This document shows positions 20,271-32,206 of a stretch of DNA of 64,000 bases, one piece after another; within the stretch, counting starts at the first letter, position 1, and the number at the start of each line of letters is the position of its first letter. This stretch comes from Ephydatia muelleri. Lineage: Eukaryota > Porifera > Demospongiae > Spongillida > Spongillidae. The DNA lies in assembly GCA_013339895.1 (NCBI GenBank), contig JABACO010000011.1, positions 7,231,858 through 7,295,857 on the forward strand, read 5' to 3'. The notes under the pieces are model-generated. The model did not search any database. It had not been told where the DNA came from and was given only the letters and a program-made list of their open reading frames with translations. Position numbers and translations under genes: made by a program.

Positions 20271-20882
20271 GGCGCATACTCAATGATAACTACTTTATTT
20301 TATTCTTCAGACTCAAAGTTTAAAATGAAATACCATTCATTAATTCAACTGGCTGACAGTCCAGGAAGCTGAGGTGCAGGCTCTCACAGTCACAAAGGAT
20401 GCCTAGAAGGCTGGATGGCTTACATTGTTACATTGTGTGCAGTGCGCTGGCCTCTGCAATGGGCCGCGGATCTGAAACATCTGAAAGCCGCTTTATTGTT
20501 TGGAACAATGATATTTGTCATGCACAAGTATTAAACTGTATTGTATATGCTTGATTTCGTCGCCAATTTTAGGTTTGAGTTGAAATTTGAATTCGTTTTA
20601 AGCTTGAAGTATCCCTGTCGTTCGCGTGTGACTGTGTCTGTGTCTAGCTGTGTCTGTGACTCTGAGCAGTGAGCTAGTCTGTGTCTCTATAGAGATCCGT
20701 ACCAAGCCGGTTAGCAAAAGGTGTTAGGTCAGTTAATTAATTAAGGATTGACGTCTTGAGTCTTGACTGTACATTTGTGCACATTTGTTGACAAACAACT
20801 GGCAACTGGTTGGTACTATTAGTATTCAGCAGTAGGAACTTAGAATCTTTCACATTTTCATTGTTGTTGCTTGTCCAAAGCA
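20271..20882. other. No recognisable gene
   Basis: Includes TGTGTCTG-rich words near 20630-20690. Nothing else is supported. Confidence 0.5.
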
Positions 20883-21128
20883 ATGGCTCTTAGCCATACA
20901 AAGAAACGACATGAAGAAATCAATCCGAATGCAAAACCTGGAATTGCCAAGCATGTACATAGCCACAAAGAAGTATATCGCTTGCATAGTGAACCTTTAA
21001 CAGAATAGACTGAAAAGGTATCTATTAACCTGCCTTTACTGAAAATTCCATCCAGATATGGTATACGTTGCAAAAGTTACGTGGGATTTAACAGAACAGA
21101 CGCACGTTTTAATGAAATCCCATACTAA
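20883..21128 (+). pseudogene. Small unknown open frame with one internal TAG
   Basis: An ATG at 20883 opens 41 residues beginning MALSHTKKRHEEINPNAKPG, rich in Lys/His, ending at TAG 21006-21008. The same frame then stays open for 39 more residues (VSINLPLLKIPSRYGIRCKS) to a TAA at 21126. Two halves in one frame suggest a small gene or exon with a single stop mutation. I do not recognise the protein. Confidence 0.3.
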
Positions 21129-22360
21129 ATATTTAATGCTTTTTTTACGCTTTAAAATGCTATATCTGCCGTCATAAACTGGCATCTGGCATCATTAAGT
21201 ATGGTTTAATGCGCTCTTCACATCGGTGTCAAATGCAACATACCTACATATAAGGATGAGATTTTTGGTACGGAATGAAAGTAACCTATAGTGCGTTGGT
21301 AGCGGACGAACATATAAGAACGTGTTTGCAGTCACAAAATGCTTGAAACCGCATAATTCCCATTCGCCGCCATTGAATCGTTTCCACCAGTGGGTGTGGC
21401 ATAATTTATCCATTTGATAGTATATGCCACACCCACCAAACGCTCCAAACATTTGACCGCAAGACTCAATGAATGACAGCAGCATCAAGTCTGAAGTAAG
21501 TACAGAGCCAGATGAAAGTTATTGGGGCCGGGCCCTAGGTTAATGCCACGTCACCCAACTTGACGGCATATCCATGTGTGCTGTATACTTTATCATATGC
21601 TGGTGTGAAATAAGAAGTCATATGCGATATGGTTTCCCTAGATGCTTGCCCCACAAAGTCACTTTTGGCTTTGTCATAAGCTCCCGATGTTTCTAGGTAC
21701 AGAAGTGAAAACGAGACGTGAATCAGTGAAGGGGAAACACCACCCATCCATAGGCTCAGGCGCTTTGCAAGTTATCATTATTTTTCAGAATCACCGAGAT
21801 TTTTATTCAGTTCAAGAGTTATTCAATTCACTTTACTTAACTCATGATTGACTTTCGATCAAATTTAGCTTGTTCATAGAAGCGTTTCCAGTACCATTGT
21901 TAGCCTGTTATTGCCTGATGTTACAGTTCCGCTAATGTCAATTGTTGAAACAACAGAGTTGGCCTTGATGTTGATCCGTTATAACATGACGTAATTCCTC
22001 TAAGCAAAGTTCATTTGCACAAACGAGCTTGAGATTTAAGTGTGCTACATGTTGATTTCTATATTTAATTAATGATGGCTCCCCCGTACAATTGTATTGA
22101 TGCATATTCACTTTTGTTGATACGAAAAACTCTAAAGGCTACCCGGCGACCCGAATGCGTAAATTGCAACGCGGAAGCAGCCCTGCCGGATGCATGTACA
22201 TTAACCGAGCAACATCGTCGTTTGCCGTCATGCCTTTTAAGCTTTTCATGAAAAACATGAATAGAGAGCGCCCCGTGCAGAGCTAATGATTTCTATTGCA
22301 CATATTATAGTTCAATAAACGTACAAAAACATTTGCACTTCACTAGTCATTCGGCATCAA
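21129..22360. other. No recognisable gene
   Basis: A minus-strand frame at 21195-21488 (97 residues, FGAFGGCGIYYQMDKLCHTH) and one at 21535-21747 have no motif I can name. The tandem array starts at about 22360. Confidence 0.45.
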
Positions 22361-24486
22361 AATATACTTCGTATAGAATGAACGGCATAGGGACAGCTGT
22401 CAGTAAAAAGATATCTATTAACTCTATGCATGCATATATGCATACCTTTGGCACAATAAGGCCCTTTGCAGTTCTACTGTTGAACGGAAGCTAATGTGTG
22501 AAAAAAATAACTTATACATACTGTACAGCAAGGGCAAATGTACAGGTGTGGAGGTGAAGCTCTCCAATACTAGCTAGCCAACTTCAACCACTGGCACCAT
22601 GTCTATGTAACATGCTCAGAACCCGGAACTCTGTTGAGTCCCCAAAACATTGCTTTAATGTGTGTGTGTGTGTGTGTGGTGTGTGTGTATTGTGGTGTGT
22701 GTGTAGTGTGGTGTGTGTGTGTGTGTGTGTGGGTGTGTGTGTGTGTTAATGTGTTTGTGCAAATGTGTATGCATGTCTTGTTTTTAAACTTGTTTTGTTC
22801 TGTTAACATTTGTAAGCACACTCATTTATATCTTCCCTCTTTTTCATTATGTGGGCTATGAACAATGTGTACATCAATACAGGTGGTAAGTATCATTGAA
22901 CATGTTTCCACTGTGGATCTCGTACCTTATATTATGTGCAACAATTTTTTGTGAGGCTTTAAAACACTATCCTAATATTTGCCTTAAGCTGAATGCACCC
23001 CTAATGCTATGCTGGACTATACTACTGGGGGAAAGGTCAGGAGTGTTCCATGAGTCTGTGGTAGTTTTCCAAATACATGGTGAGGGACATTGGACACAAA
23101 ATAAGAGACATGTTTCCCAAGCAGGGATGCTGATTCGAGCTTGGCTAGCTGGGTGTGTAGTCATGCATGCAGAGGTTACACCTTGCAAGGAATGGAAACA
23201 AACCATGCACTGTACAGCAAAGGCATTTATATACATGGAGTGGAGGGTGGGGAGGGGGAAGCTCTCCAATGCTAGCCTGCCAACTGCAACCCCTGGTGAT
23301 GTATATAACATGCCCAGAATCCGGAACACTGTTGGCTCCCTGAAACATTGCTTTAATGTGCATTTGTGTGTGTATCTATGTTGTGTGTGTGTATTTGAGT
23401 GGGTGTGAGTGTGCTTGAGAGTGTGAGTGTGCTTGAGAGTGTGAGTGTGCTTGAGAGTGTATGTGTATGTGTGTGTGTGTGTCTGTGTGTTATATGTGTA
23501 TCTGTATGTGTATGCATTTGTGCAAATGTCTTGTTTTTAAGATTTATTTTGTTAACGTTTGCCAGCACACTCCTTTATATGTTCTTTCTTTTCCATTATG
23601 TGTGTTATGAACAATGTGTACAACACTACAGGTGGTAAGTATCACTTAACATGTTTCCACTGTGGAACTCGTACCTTATATTATGTGCAAAAACTTTTGT
23701 GAGGCTTTAAAATATCAATCTAATATTTCCTTAAGCTGAATGCATCCCTCACGTTATGCTGGACTATACTACTGGGGGAAAGGTCAGGAGTGTCCCATGA
23801 GTCTGTGGTAGTGTTCCAAATCCACAGTGAGGGACATTAGACGCAAACTCAGAGACCTGTGTATCAAGCAACGACGTTCAAGCATGGCTAGCTGGGTTTG
23901 CGCTTCAGTTTACGCAAGTCATTCTACGTCAACATATAAGAATGAATGGCATAGGGACAGCTCTCAGTAAAAAGACGTTTATTTACTTGATGCATACATA
24001 TATGCATACTTTTGGCACATTAAGGCCCTTTGCAGTTCTACATTTAAACGGAAGATAATGTGAAATAATAACTTATACAAGTTACTGTACAGCAATGGCA
24101 AATATACAGGTGTGGAGGTGAAGCTCTCGAATACTTGCTAACCAACTTCAACCTCTAGCACCATGTCTATGTAACACGCTCAGAACCCCAAAACATTGCT
24201 TTAATGTTGTGTGTGTGTGTGTGTGTGTGTGTTTGTGTGTTTGTGTGTGTGTATGTGGGTTGGTGTTGAAGTGTTTGTCCAAATGTGTATGCAATGTCTT
24301 GTTTTTAAACTTGTTTTGTTTCTGTTAACATTTGCAAGCATACTCATTTATATCTTCCTTCTTTTTCATCATGTGGGCTATGAACAATGTGTACAACAAT
24401 TTGAACATATTCCACTGTGGATCTCACACCTTAAATTATGTGCAACCGATTTTTGTAAGACCATAAAATATTGGCCTAATATTTCC
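22361..24486. repeat. Tandem array, first segment
   Basis: First three monomers of the array that fills the rest of the window. The lead-in 22370-22530 (AGGGACAGCT..AGTAAAAAG..GGCCCTTTGCAGTTCTAC) recurs at 23935-24090, so a larger unit of about 1.57 kb was duplicated here. (TG)n tracts lie at 22661-22746, 23365-23510 and 24207-24255. The splice-like block is intact at 22886 and 23635. In the third monomer (about 24395) it is deleted. Confidence 0.92.
23586..23645 (+). other. Example of the conserved splice-like block: pyrimidines, TATGAAC, ACAG, 3 nt, GTAAGTAT
   Basis: The plus-strand order is: pyrimidine-rich TTCTTTCTTTTCC, then TTATGAAC (branch-point-like), then about 20 bases to CTACAG. 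Next come GTG at 23632-23634 and GTAAGTATC, the perfect complement of the U1 snRNA 5' end. Almost every monomer in the array has this block, and it is better conserved than the rest of the unit. Examples of the three bases: GCG 28378, TGG 29213, CCG 33832, CGG 44109, ATG 46554, CTG 49396, AAG 51434. Indels in the block that are not multiples of three (for example CCATTATGAACAATG at 48400, 51410 and 53662) argue against a translated peptide across it and for splice-signal function. Confidence 0.75.
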
Positions 24487-24490
24487 TTAA

Positions 24491-25033
24491 TCAATAATAC
24501 GCGGAAGACGCAAATTTGCATCCGCAGCCCTGGCCGTATAGCATGTGCTCCACGACATTGCCAGTGGTTATTGCATATAGACGGCCGTAAACAAGTGATT
24601 AGGGTATAATGATATCTTACTACCCATGTGTAAGGGAGGAACACAGCGCATGATAAAGTCTTTGAACCTGCAGCTTAAACACTTCACACTCGGCGCACAT
24701 ACATGGCTACCAACACATCCCTAAGTACACTCAGCCTCAGCATACAACCATGTACGCACCGACACACAACACTAAATCCACTCAGCGTACAGCTATGTGC
24801 TACCAGCTACATACGTAACTACATATACATGTATACATGTAGCTCAATTAGAGATAATATTATTGATCATCTGGCTCAAAAGTGTTCATGTTGCAAAACG
24901 AATCTACACAAGATCGCAAAAAACAGGCTAAATTCTCTATGAAATATTCCACGCCAAGTGGTATACAGTATGGATGTAGTCTGATACCATGCATGAAAAA
25001 AGATACAAATATTACAATTCCGCGTATAATCGG
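24491..25033. mobile_element. 543-bp TTAA-flanked non-autonomous element
   Basis: The array monomer is cut at TTAA (24487-24490) and resumes at TTAA (25034-25037). Ends TCAATAATACGCGGAA and, on the minus strand from the right, CCGATTATACGCGGAA form a 16-bp inverted repeat with three mismatches. A TTAA target duplication is the signature of piggyBac-type transposition; no coding capacity was recognised. Confidence 0.8.
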
Positions 25034-25037
25034 TTAA

Positions 25038-25410
25038 GCTCAATGCATACCTAATGCTGAATGCACCCCTAGGACTATACTACTGGGGAAAGGTCAGGAG
25101 TGTCCCATGAGTCCGTGGTAGTGGTCCAAATCCATGGTGAGGGAAATTAGCCAAAGCTTGGTGGCCTGTGTATCAAGTAACAATGCTGGTTCAAGCTTGG
25201 CTAGCTGGTTTTGTAGTGATGTTAACATTTACGAACACACTCATTTATATCTTCCTTCTTTCCATTTTGTGTGCAACAATGTGTACAACACTACAGCCAC
25301 TGAACATGTTTTCACTGTGGATCCCTTACCTTGTATTATGTTCAACTGTTTGTGAGCTTTAAAATATTGACCTAATATTTCCTTCAGCTGAATACACCCT
25401 AAATGCTATG
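25038..25410. repeat. Tandem array, short segment
   Basis: One shortened monomer. The block at about 25290 reads ACACTACAGCCACTGAACATG: the 5' splice-site-like GTAAGTAT has been deleted. Confidence 0.85.
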
Positions 25411-26104
25411 CATTAATCATGCCCCCTCCTAGCGTCACTTGTAAGTACTATATTCAGATACACCATACACTACAGACATAAAAGTTTAACGAACCTTGTG
25501 CAGTAGGAGTCAGGATGTTTTCTGAGAATGTTTGTTTGAATGCAAAGAAGTCATAAATGATCGTAATGTAAAGGTTGTTGAACATAACCAGATCTCCATG
25601 ACTTCATATCAGTTGGACAGATTGTAGATTAAAGCCCAAGTCCGTAGCAATTGCCTTTGTAAAATACTTTTTTGTACCATTTCATTTCTCAAATAATCTC
25701 ATAGTTTCATAAAACATATTTCACATGCAATGTACTGCAAGTAAAAGAAGCACTGACATGGAAAAATGTCTTTAGTCTTCAGATAGCATTAGTAGTGTCC
25801 ATATAGTCAATGGTTTCTTTTAATGAAGAACTTAAACAACTGACAGTTGATGTATTGAATCAGTGTGACTTTCAACATTTTCTTATCCACCACAGCTTTT
25901 TGATGCATGCTATAGAGGTGATGTAGAGACTGTCGAACGACTGGTATCCAGAGGTGTTGACGTGAATACAAATTTACAGGTACATATTTGTTTGTATCAA
26001 ATGATGGTTAGTTTTAATCTGCCTAACTGGCAATGGCACATAAGTAATGCATTTGTTTAGGGGTGTGGCCACATCTGGTGATGCATTAGTTAAGAATAAT
26101 CATA
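25411..26104. other. Island of non-array sequence carrying an ankyrin exon
   Basis: Array sequence stops after AATGCTATGC and resumes at ACAAATCATGCACTGTACAG. The roughly 690 bases between have no (TG)n tract and no array words. They contain the exon described next, with intron-like flanks. Confidence 0.7.
25896..25979 (+). CDS. Single ankyrin-repeat exon
   Basis: 84 nt between a pyrimidine-rich TTTTCTTATCCACCACAG acceptor and a TTACAG|GTACAT donor. It translates without stops to 28 residues: LFDACYRGDVETVERLVSRG followed by VDVNTNLQ. This is the helix-helix-loop part of an ankyrin repeat (D-A-C-x-x-G-D-x-E-x-V-x-x-L-V-x-x-G-x-D-V-N). Ankyrin repeats mediate protein binding. The exon is the only recognisable host coding sequence in 42 kb. 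The array around it may therefore be intronic sequence of an ankyrin-repeat gene on the plus strand, the same strand as the splice-like blocks. Neighbouring exons were not found. Confidence 0.8.
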
Positions 26105-27893
26105 CGAAAACAAATCATGCACTGTACAGCAAGGCCAAAAATACAGGTGTAGAGGTGAAGCTCTCCAATGCTAGCTAACCAACTTCAACCACTGGCATCA
26201 TGTCTATGTTAACACGCCCAAAACCCTGAACACTGTTGAGTCCCCAAACCATTGTGTGTGTGTGTGTGTGTGTGTGTGAGTATGTGTGTGTTAATATGTT
26301 TGTGCAAATATGTATGCAATGTCTTGTTTTTAAATTTTGTTCTGTTAACATTTGCGAGTACACGCATTTATATCTTCCTACTTTTTCATTATGTGTGCTA
26401 TGAATAATGTGTACAACACTACAGGAGGTAAGTATAATTGAACATGTTTCCGCTGTTGTCCCATACCTTATATTATGTACAACAGTTTGTGAGGCTTTAA
26501 AATATTTCCTTTTGCTGAATGCACCCCTATTGCTATGCTGTACAAATCAACTGGGGGCTAATGCTATTCTGGACTATACTACTGGGGGCAAGGTCAAGAG
26601 TGTCCCATGAGTCTGTGGTAGTGTTCCAAATCCATGGGGAGGGACATCGACTAAAAGCTTGGTGACCTGTGTATCATGCAACAACACTGGTTCAAGCTTG
26701 GTTAACTGGGTTTGTAGTCATGCGTGCAGAGGTTGTACCTTGCCATGCTGTGAATGAGAAAGAAACAAACCATGCACTGTACAGCAAAGGCAAATCTACA
26801 TCGAGTGGTTGGTGGGGATAGTGAAGCTCTCCAATGCTAACTTGCTAGGTTGAACCTCTCGGGATGTACAAGTATATAACATGTCCAGAAGACGTAACTC
26901 TATTTAGCTCCTAAGCATGATTTTAATGTTTTAGTGTGTTTGTGTTGTGTAGATGTGTGTGTTTGTGTGCACCTGTGTGTACAAATATGTATGCATGGTT
27001 TTGTTTTTAAATTTGTATTATGAATGGTTTTGGTAACATTTTCCTATTTACTTATTTCTTTTCCATTATGTGTGATATGAACAATGTGTACAACACTACA
27101 GCAGGTAAGTCACTAAACATGTTTCCACTGTGGATCTCGTACATTATATTATGTGCAACAATTTTTTATGAGGCTTTAAAACATCGTCCTAATATTTCCT
27201 AAAGCTGAATGCACCCCTAATGCTATGCTGGACCATACTACTGGGGGAAAAATCATCAGTGTCCATAAGTCTCTTGCATTGTTCCCCTATCCATGGTTAG
27301 GACTATACTACTGGGGAAAGGTCAGGAGTGTAACTAAGACACCTGTTTCCCAAGCAAGGACGCTGGTTCAAGCTTGGCTAGCTGGATGTGTAGACATGCA
27401 TGCAGAGGTTGTATGTGAATGAGAATCGAAACAAACCAATGCTAATCAGCCAGCTTGCTAACTAGCTAGCTTAAACCACTGGTGATGTATATAACATGTC
27501 CAGAACCTGGACACTTATGAGTTCCCCAAACATTGCTTTAATGTATGCGTGTACATGTGTTAACCATGCACTGTACAGCAAAGGCAAATATACAGGGAGT
27601 GGTAGATGGGGTAAGTGAAGCTTTCCAATGCTAGCCAGCCTACTTCAACCAATGGAATGTGCACCATGTATACATGTATATAACTTTCCCTGATGCTGGA
27701 ACACTGTTGAGTCCTTTAAAGATTGCTATAAATGTGTGTGTCTGTGTGTGTGAGTGTGTGAATCATTATGTTTGGGCAAATATGTATGCTAAGTATAGTT
27801 TTTTAAATTTCGTTCAGTTAACATTTATGAGGACACTCATTTATATCTTTTCCATTATGTATGCTATGAACAATGTGTACAACACTACAGTTG

Positions 27894-28720
27894 GTAAGTA
27901 TCATTGAACATGTTTTCACTGTGGATCCTGTACCTTCTATTATGTGCAACTGTTTGTGAGGCTTCTAAATAATGGCGTAATATTTTGCTAAGCTGAATGC
28001 ATAACTGGGGCCAAGGTCAGGAGTGTCCCATGACTGTTGCCAAACTTGGTTAGGAATACTGTCCATACCAAGCTGCAAGGACCCTGGTTTATGCATGGCC
28101 ATGGCAGGTAGGGAAGGTGAAGCTCTTCAATGCTAGCCAGCCAACTTCAACTACTGGGGATGTGCACCATGTGTACATGTATACAACATGCCCTGTTGCT
28201 GGAACAATGATGAGTCCCCTAAACATTCCTTTAATGTGTGTATGTGTGTGTGTGTGTGTGTGTGATTTTGTATTATGTGTTTGTGTTTTTTTAATTTTGT
28301 TCTGTTAATATTTGCGAGAACATTCATTTATATCTCCTTTATTATGTGTGCTATGAACAATGTGTACAACACTACAGGCGGTAAGTATCATTGAACATGT
28401 TTTCACTGTGGATCCTGTACCTTCTATTATGTGCAACTGTTTGTGAGGCTTCTAAATAATGGCGTAATATATTGCTAAGCTGAATGCATAACTGGGGCCA
28501 AGGTCAGGAGTGTCCCATGACTGTTGCCAAACTTGGTTAGGAATACTGTCCATACCAAGCTGCAAGGACCCTGGTTTATGCATGGCCATGGCAGGTGGGG
28601 AAGGTGAAGCTCTTCAATGCTAGCCAGCCAACTTCAACTACTGGGGATGTGCACCATGTGTACATGTATATAACATGCCCTGTTGCTGGAACAATGATGA
28701 GTCCCCTAAACATTCCTTTA

Positions 28721-28756
<36 letters not shown>

Positions 28757-28885
28757 TTTTGTATTTTTGTGAATGTGTTTGTGTTTTTTTAATTTTGTTC
28801 TGTTAATATTTGCGAGAACATTCATTTACATCTTCTTTCTTTTCCATTATGTGTGCTATGAACAATATGTACAACACTACAGGCG
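27894..28885. repeat. Recent tandem duplication within the array (two copies of about 490-505 bp)
   Basis: Copy 1 (27894-28380) and copy 2 (28381-28885) are almost identical, sharing odd features such as AATGGCGTAATAT and TTTATGCATGGCCATGGCAG. They differ mainly in (TG)n length. The copy boundary falls exactly at the splice-like block. Confidence 0.88.
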
Positions 28886-29413
28886 GTAAGTATCACTGAA
28901 CATGTTTCCACTGTGGATCCTGTACCTTGTATTACGTGCAACTGTTTATGAGGCTTCTAAATAATGGCCTAATTTCCAACCAGTGGTTAGGAATACTGCC
29001 CTGATACCGGAACAATGTTGACTCCCCCAAACATTGCTATGATGTGTGTGTGTGTGCATGTGTGTGTGTGTGTGAGTGTGTGTGCTGTTTGTGCAGATGT
29101 GTATGTGACATGTTTTTTTAATTTTGTTCTGTTAACCATTTGCGAGAACACTCATTTACATCTTCCTTCTTTTCCATTATGTGTGCTATGAACAATGTGT
29201 ACAACACTACAGTGGGTAAGTATCACTGAACATGTTTTCACTGTGGATCCTGTACCTTATGTGCAACTGTTTATGAGGCTTCTAAATAATGGCCTAATTT
29301 CCAACCAGTGGTTAGGAATACTGCCCTATACCGGAACAATGTTGACTCCCCCAAACATTGCTATGATGTGTGTGTGTGTGTGTGTGTGTGTGTGTCTGTG
29401 TGTGTGTACATGT

Positions 29414-29445
<32 letters not shown>

Positions 29446-29580
29446 ACTGTTTGAATGTATTTGTGCAGATGTGTATATGTGTATGTGACATGTTTTTTTA
29501 ATTTTGTTCTGTTAACATTTGCGAGAACACTCATTTACATCCATCTTTGTGTGCTATGAACAATGTGTACAACACTACAC
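28886..29580. repeat. Second recent tandem duplication (about 330 and 365 bp)
   Basis: Copies 28886-29215 and 29216-29580 share a deletion derivative that joins TTCCAACCAGTGGTTAGGAA to a short tail and then (TG)n. They are the shortest monomers of the array. Confidence 0.85.
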
Positions 29581-30835
29581 AAGTGCACAAACACACACAC
29601 ACACATACACACACTCACTCACACACACACACACACTCACTCACACACACACACACATTATAGCAATGTTTGGGGGAGTTTCTAACCACTGGTTATTTAG
29701 AAGCCTCACAAAAATGGTTGCACCTGTGGATCTCGTACCTTATATTATGTGCAACTGTTATTTGTGAGGCTTTAAAGTATCGACCTAATATTTCCTTAAG
29801 CTGAATGCACCTGTAATGCTATGGTGGACAATACAATGTCATTACAATGTTCTGGGTCAGTACCTAGCTAGGGCTCTGGTTTCAGCTATGGCCATGGCGA
29901 GAGGGAGTGGGGGGCCGGGGGGTGGGGGGGGGGGGGGGTGAAGGAAGCTCTCCAATGCTAGCCAGCCAACTTCAATCACTGGTGATGTGCGCCATGTGTA
30001 TATAACATGCCCAGAAGCTAGAACTCAGTTGAGTCCCCTAAGCATTGCTTTAATTTGTGTGTGTGTATGTGTGAGAATGTGTTTGTGACGTCTTGTTTTA
30101 AAATTTTGTTCTGTTAACATTTGCGAGCACCCTAATTAATATCTTCCTTCTATTCCATTATGTGTGCTATGAACAATGTGTACAACACTACAGATGGTAA
30201 GTATCACTGAACATGTTTTAAACATGTTCAGTGTCACTGAACATGTTTCCACTGTGGATCCTGTACCATACATAATGTGTAGCAATTTTTTTGAGGCTTT
30301 AAAATATTTCCTTATTATAAGCTGAATGCACCTCTAATGCTATGCTGGACTATACTACTGGGGGAAAGGTCAGGAGTGTCCCATGAATCAGTAGTAGTGT
30401 TCCCAATCCACGGTGTGGGATATTAGACACAAACTAAGAGATCTATTTCCCAAGCAAGGATGCTGGTTCAGGCTTGCCTAGCTGGGTGTGTAGTCATACT
30501 GCGAATGATATGCGACATCTTGTTTTTAAATTTCGTTCTATTAACATTTGCGAGCACACTCATTCTGCTTCTTCCCATTATGTGTGCTATGAACAATGTG
30601 TACACCACCACAGGAGGTAAGTATGTTTCCACAGTGATCCTGTACCTTGTGTTATGTGCAACTATTTGTGAGGCTTTGAAATAATGGTCTAATAATTTGC
30701 TAAGATGAATGCACAACAAGGGCCAAGGTCAGGACTGTCCCATGACTGTTCCCAACCGGTGGTTATGAATACTGACCACACACTGGGTGACTTGTGTCCC
30801 TACCTACATGTAGCTAGGACCCTGGTTTAAAGGGA

Positions 30836-32206
30836 GGCTGACATGGAAAACAAGTGCCCTTCATATGAAAGATAATCACTAGTGTAGTACACAAATTTGT
30901 ATGTTTCGTTTTCGAGATATGAAACTTCTGAATACGAAATTAGTCATGTGACATCGCGTCACTTGGATCCAATAATTGCTACTTGATACGTTATAAAACG
31001 TTTTACAAATGGGTGTTTTCTGTGCCGTTAGTGGTTGCTTCAGTACAGCGGCTGCGTACAAGCACGACAAAGGGGTTTCGTTCTAGAGGCAACGGAATTC
31101 TTTCCCCTCTCATTGCGAAGTTCCAGCTAACGCAACACGAAGCACTAGCGGGTTTAAGCAAGCTGTGGCAAACTCAGGGTGATCGCATTATTGTGCACAC
31201 CTATATATGTGTATGGCGTGTGTATTGAGTATGCTTGTGCAGTATTACTGTTCAGAGTTGCCGTTCCCTGTCATTGAGGGTATTTACTTGGTCGGGTCGT
31301 GCGTTCAGTCCTTTACAACACAATGCAGGTCAACCTGACCGATTCTTGTGATAATATACACAGTACATCCTCAAACTCCCGGCAGCACACACACTCACGC
31401 TCGGTACTGTAGCTTGTGTAATACACTGCGCACAAGAACACCACAATGTATTTCCAAGACTGCTCGCAGGTGGAGGGTTTAAATATCGCTATCGTCGGTA
31501 CTGTCTTCGACTAGTCTCGTACCCAGACTTACCATGACGTAAGTGTTTATCGCTTACATATCCTTACGACGGAAGTTTACATCTAAATTTAGATTTACGT
31601 AATGTCCGTGGTATATAGATTACGATAATTACTGCAATTTCTCCGATGTCGGATGAAGGCCCGATAGAGGAGTCAATATTGCATGCTGCCCGTAGGTTAG
31701 GATACCATGATCTTCGAGAGCATCAATTGCACGCTGCAAAGAAATTTATTTTCACGAAAACTGTCCCATATACAGATATGATGACTTAATGCATTGTTTC
31801 GTCCAAGGTTGCAGCGGTTCATCGTAATTAAGTTGAGTGGTTGCAAATGAGCACGGATATTACGTAAATCTAAATTTAGATGTAAACTTCCGTCGTCAAA
31901 AATCAAGGACGCTGGAACCGACGACCCACCTGTCGTAGTGTTTATACTGTAAGCGATAAACACTTCCGTCATGGTGGGTCTGGGTACGAGACTAGTCTTC
32001 GACATGGACTAGGTTCAAATGAGTATGGTGTACTGCCATCCTTAATATATGACTACAATAATAATAATTGGATCCAAGTGACGCGCTATGACGCAAAACT
32101 TTGTACGCGTTAAAAGGAAACATGCTAAAGGCATACAAATTGGAGTATAAGCCTAGTGTATTCATTTTATTCAATTAAATAAAATACGATAAAAGCCATG
32201 TCAGCC
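30836..32206. mobile_element. 1.4-kb composite element with an inner foldback
   Basis: GGCTGACATGG at 30836-30846 is inverted at 32196-32206, exactly at the two breaks in the array. Further inside, GCGTCACTTGGATCCAAT near 30955 is inverted near 32075. This is a degenerate pair of long terminal repeats. The element is split by the foldback at 31512-31994. A 25-residue frame at 31009-31083 (MGVFCAVSGCFSTAAAYKHD..GVSF) faintly resembles the start of a THAP finger but stops at TAG. Confidence 0.7.
31512..31994. mobile_element. 483-bp foldback element with perfect 9-bp target duplication
   Basis: Ends TAGTCTCGTACCCAGAC and GTCTGGGTACGAGACTA are inverted. The arms continue inward (GTAAGTGTTTATCGCTTAC against GTAAGCGATAAACACTTCC) and again around ATCTAAATTTAGATTTACGT. 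GTCTTCGAC stands on both sides (31503-31511 and 31995-32003). A 9-bp duplication is typical of Mutator-like elements; the family call is inference. Its ends match the small foldback at 6214-6303. Confidence 0.9.

Larger units (their letters stand above)
26105..30835. repeat. Tandem array, second segment
   Basis: About nine monomers, several shortened by deletion. Splice-like blocks with GAG (26425), CAG (27100), TTG (27891), GCG (28378), GCG (28883), TGG (29213), ATG (30194) and GAG (30614). In the monomer at 29570 the block is replaced by an (AC)n tract. A poly-G run lies at about 29916-29938. Local recent duplications are listed separately. Confidence 0.92.
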
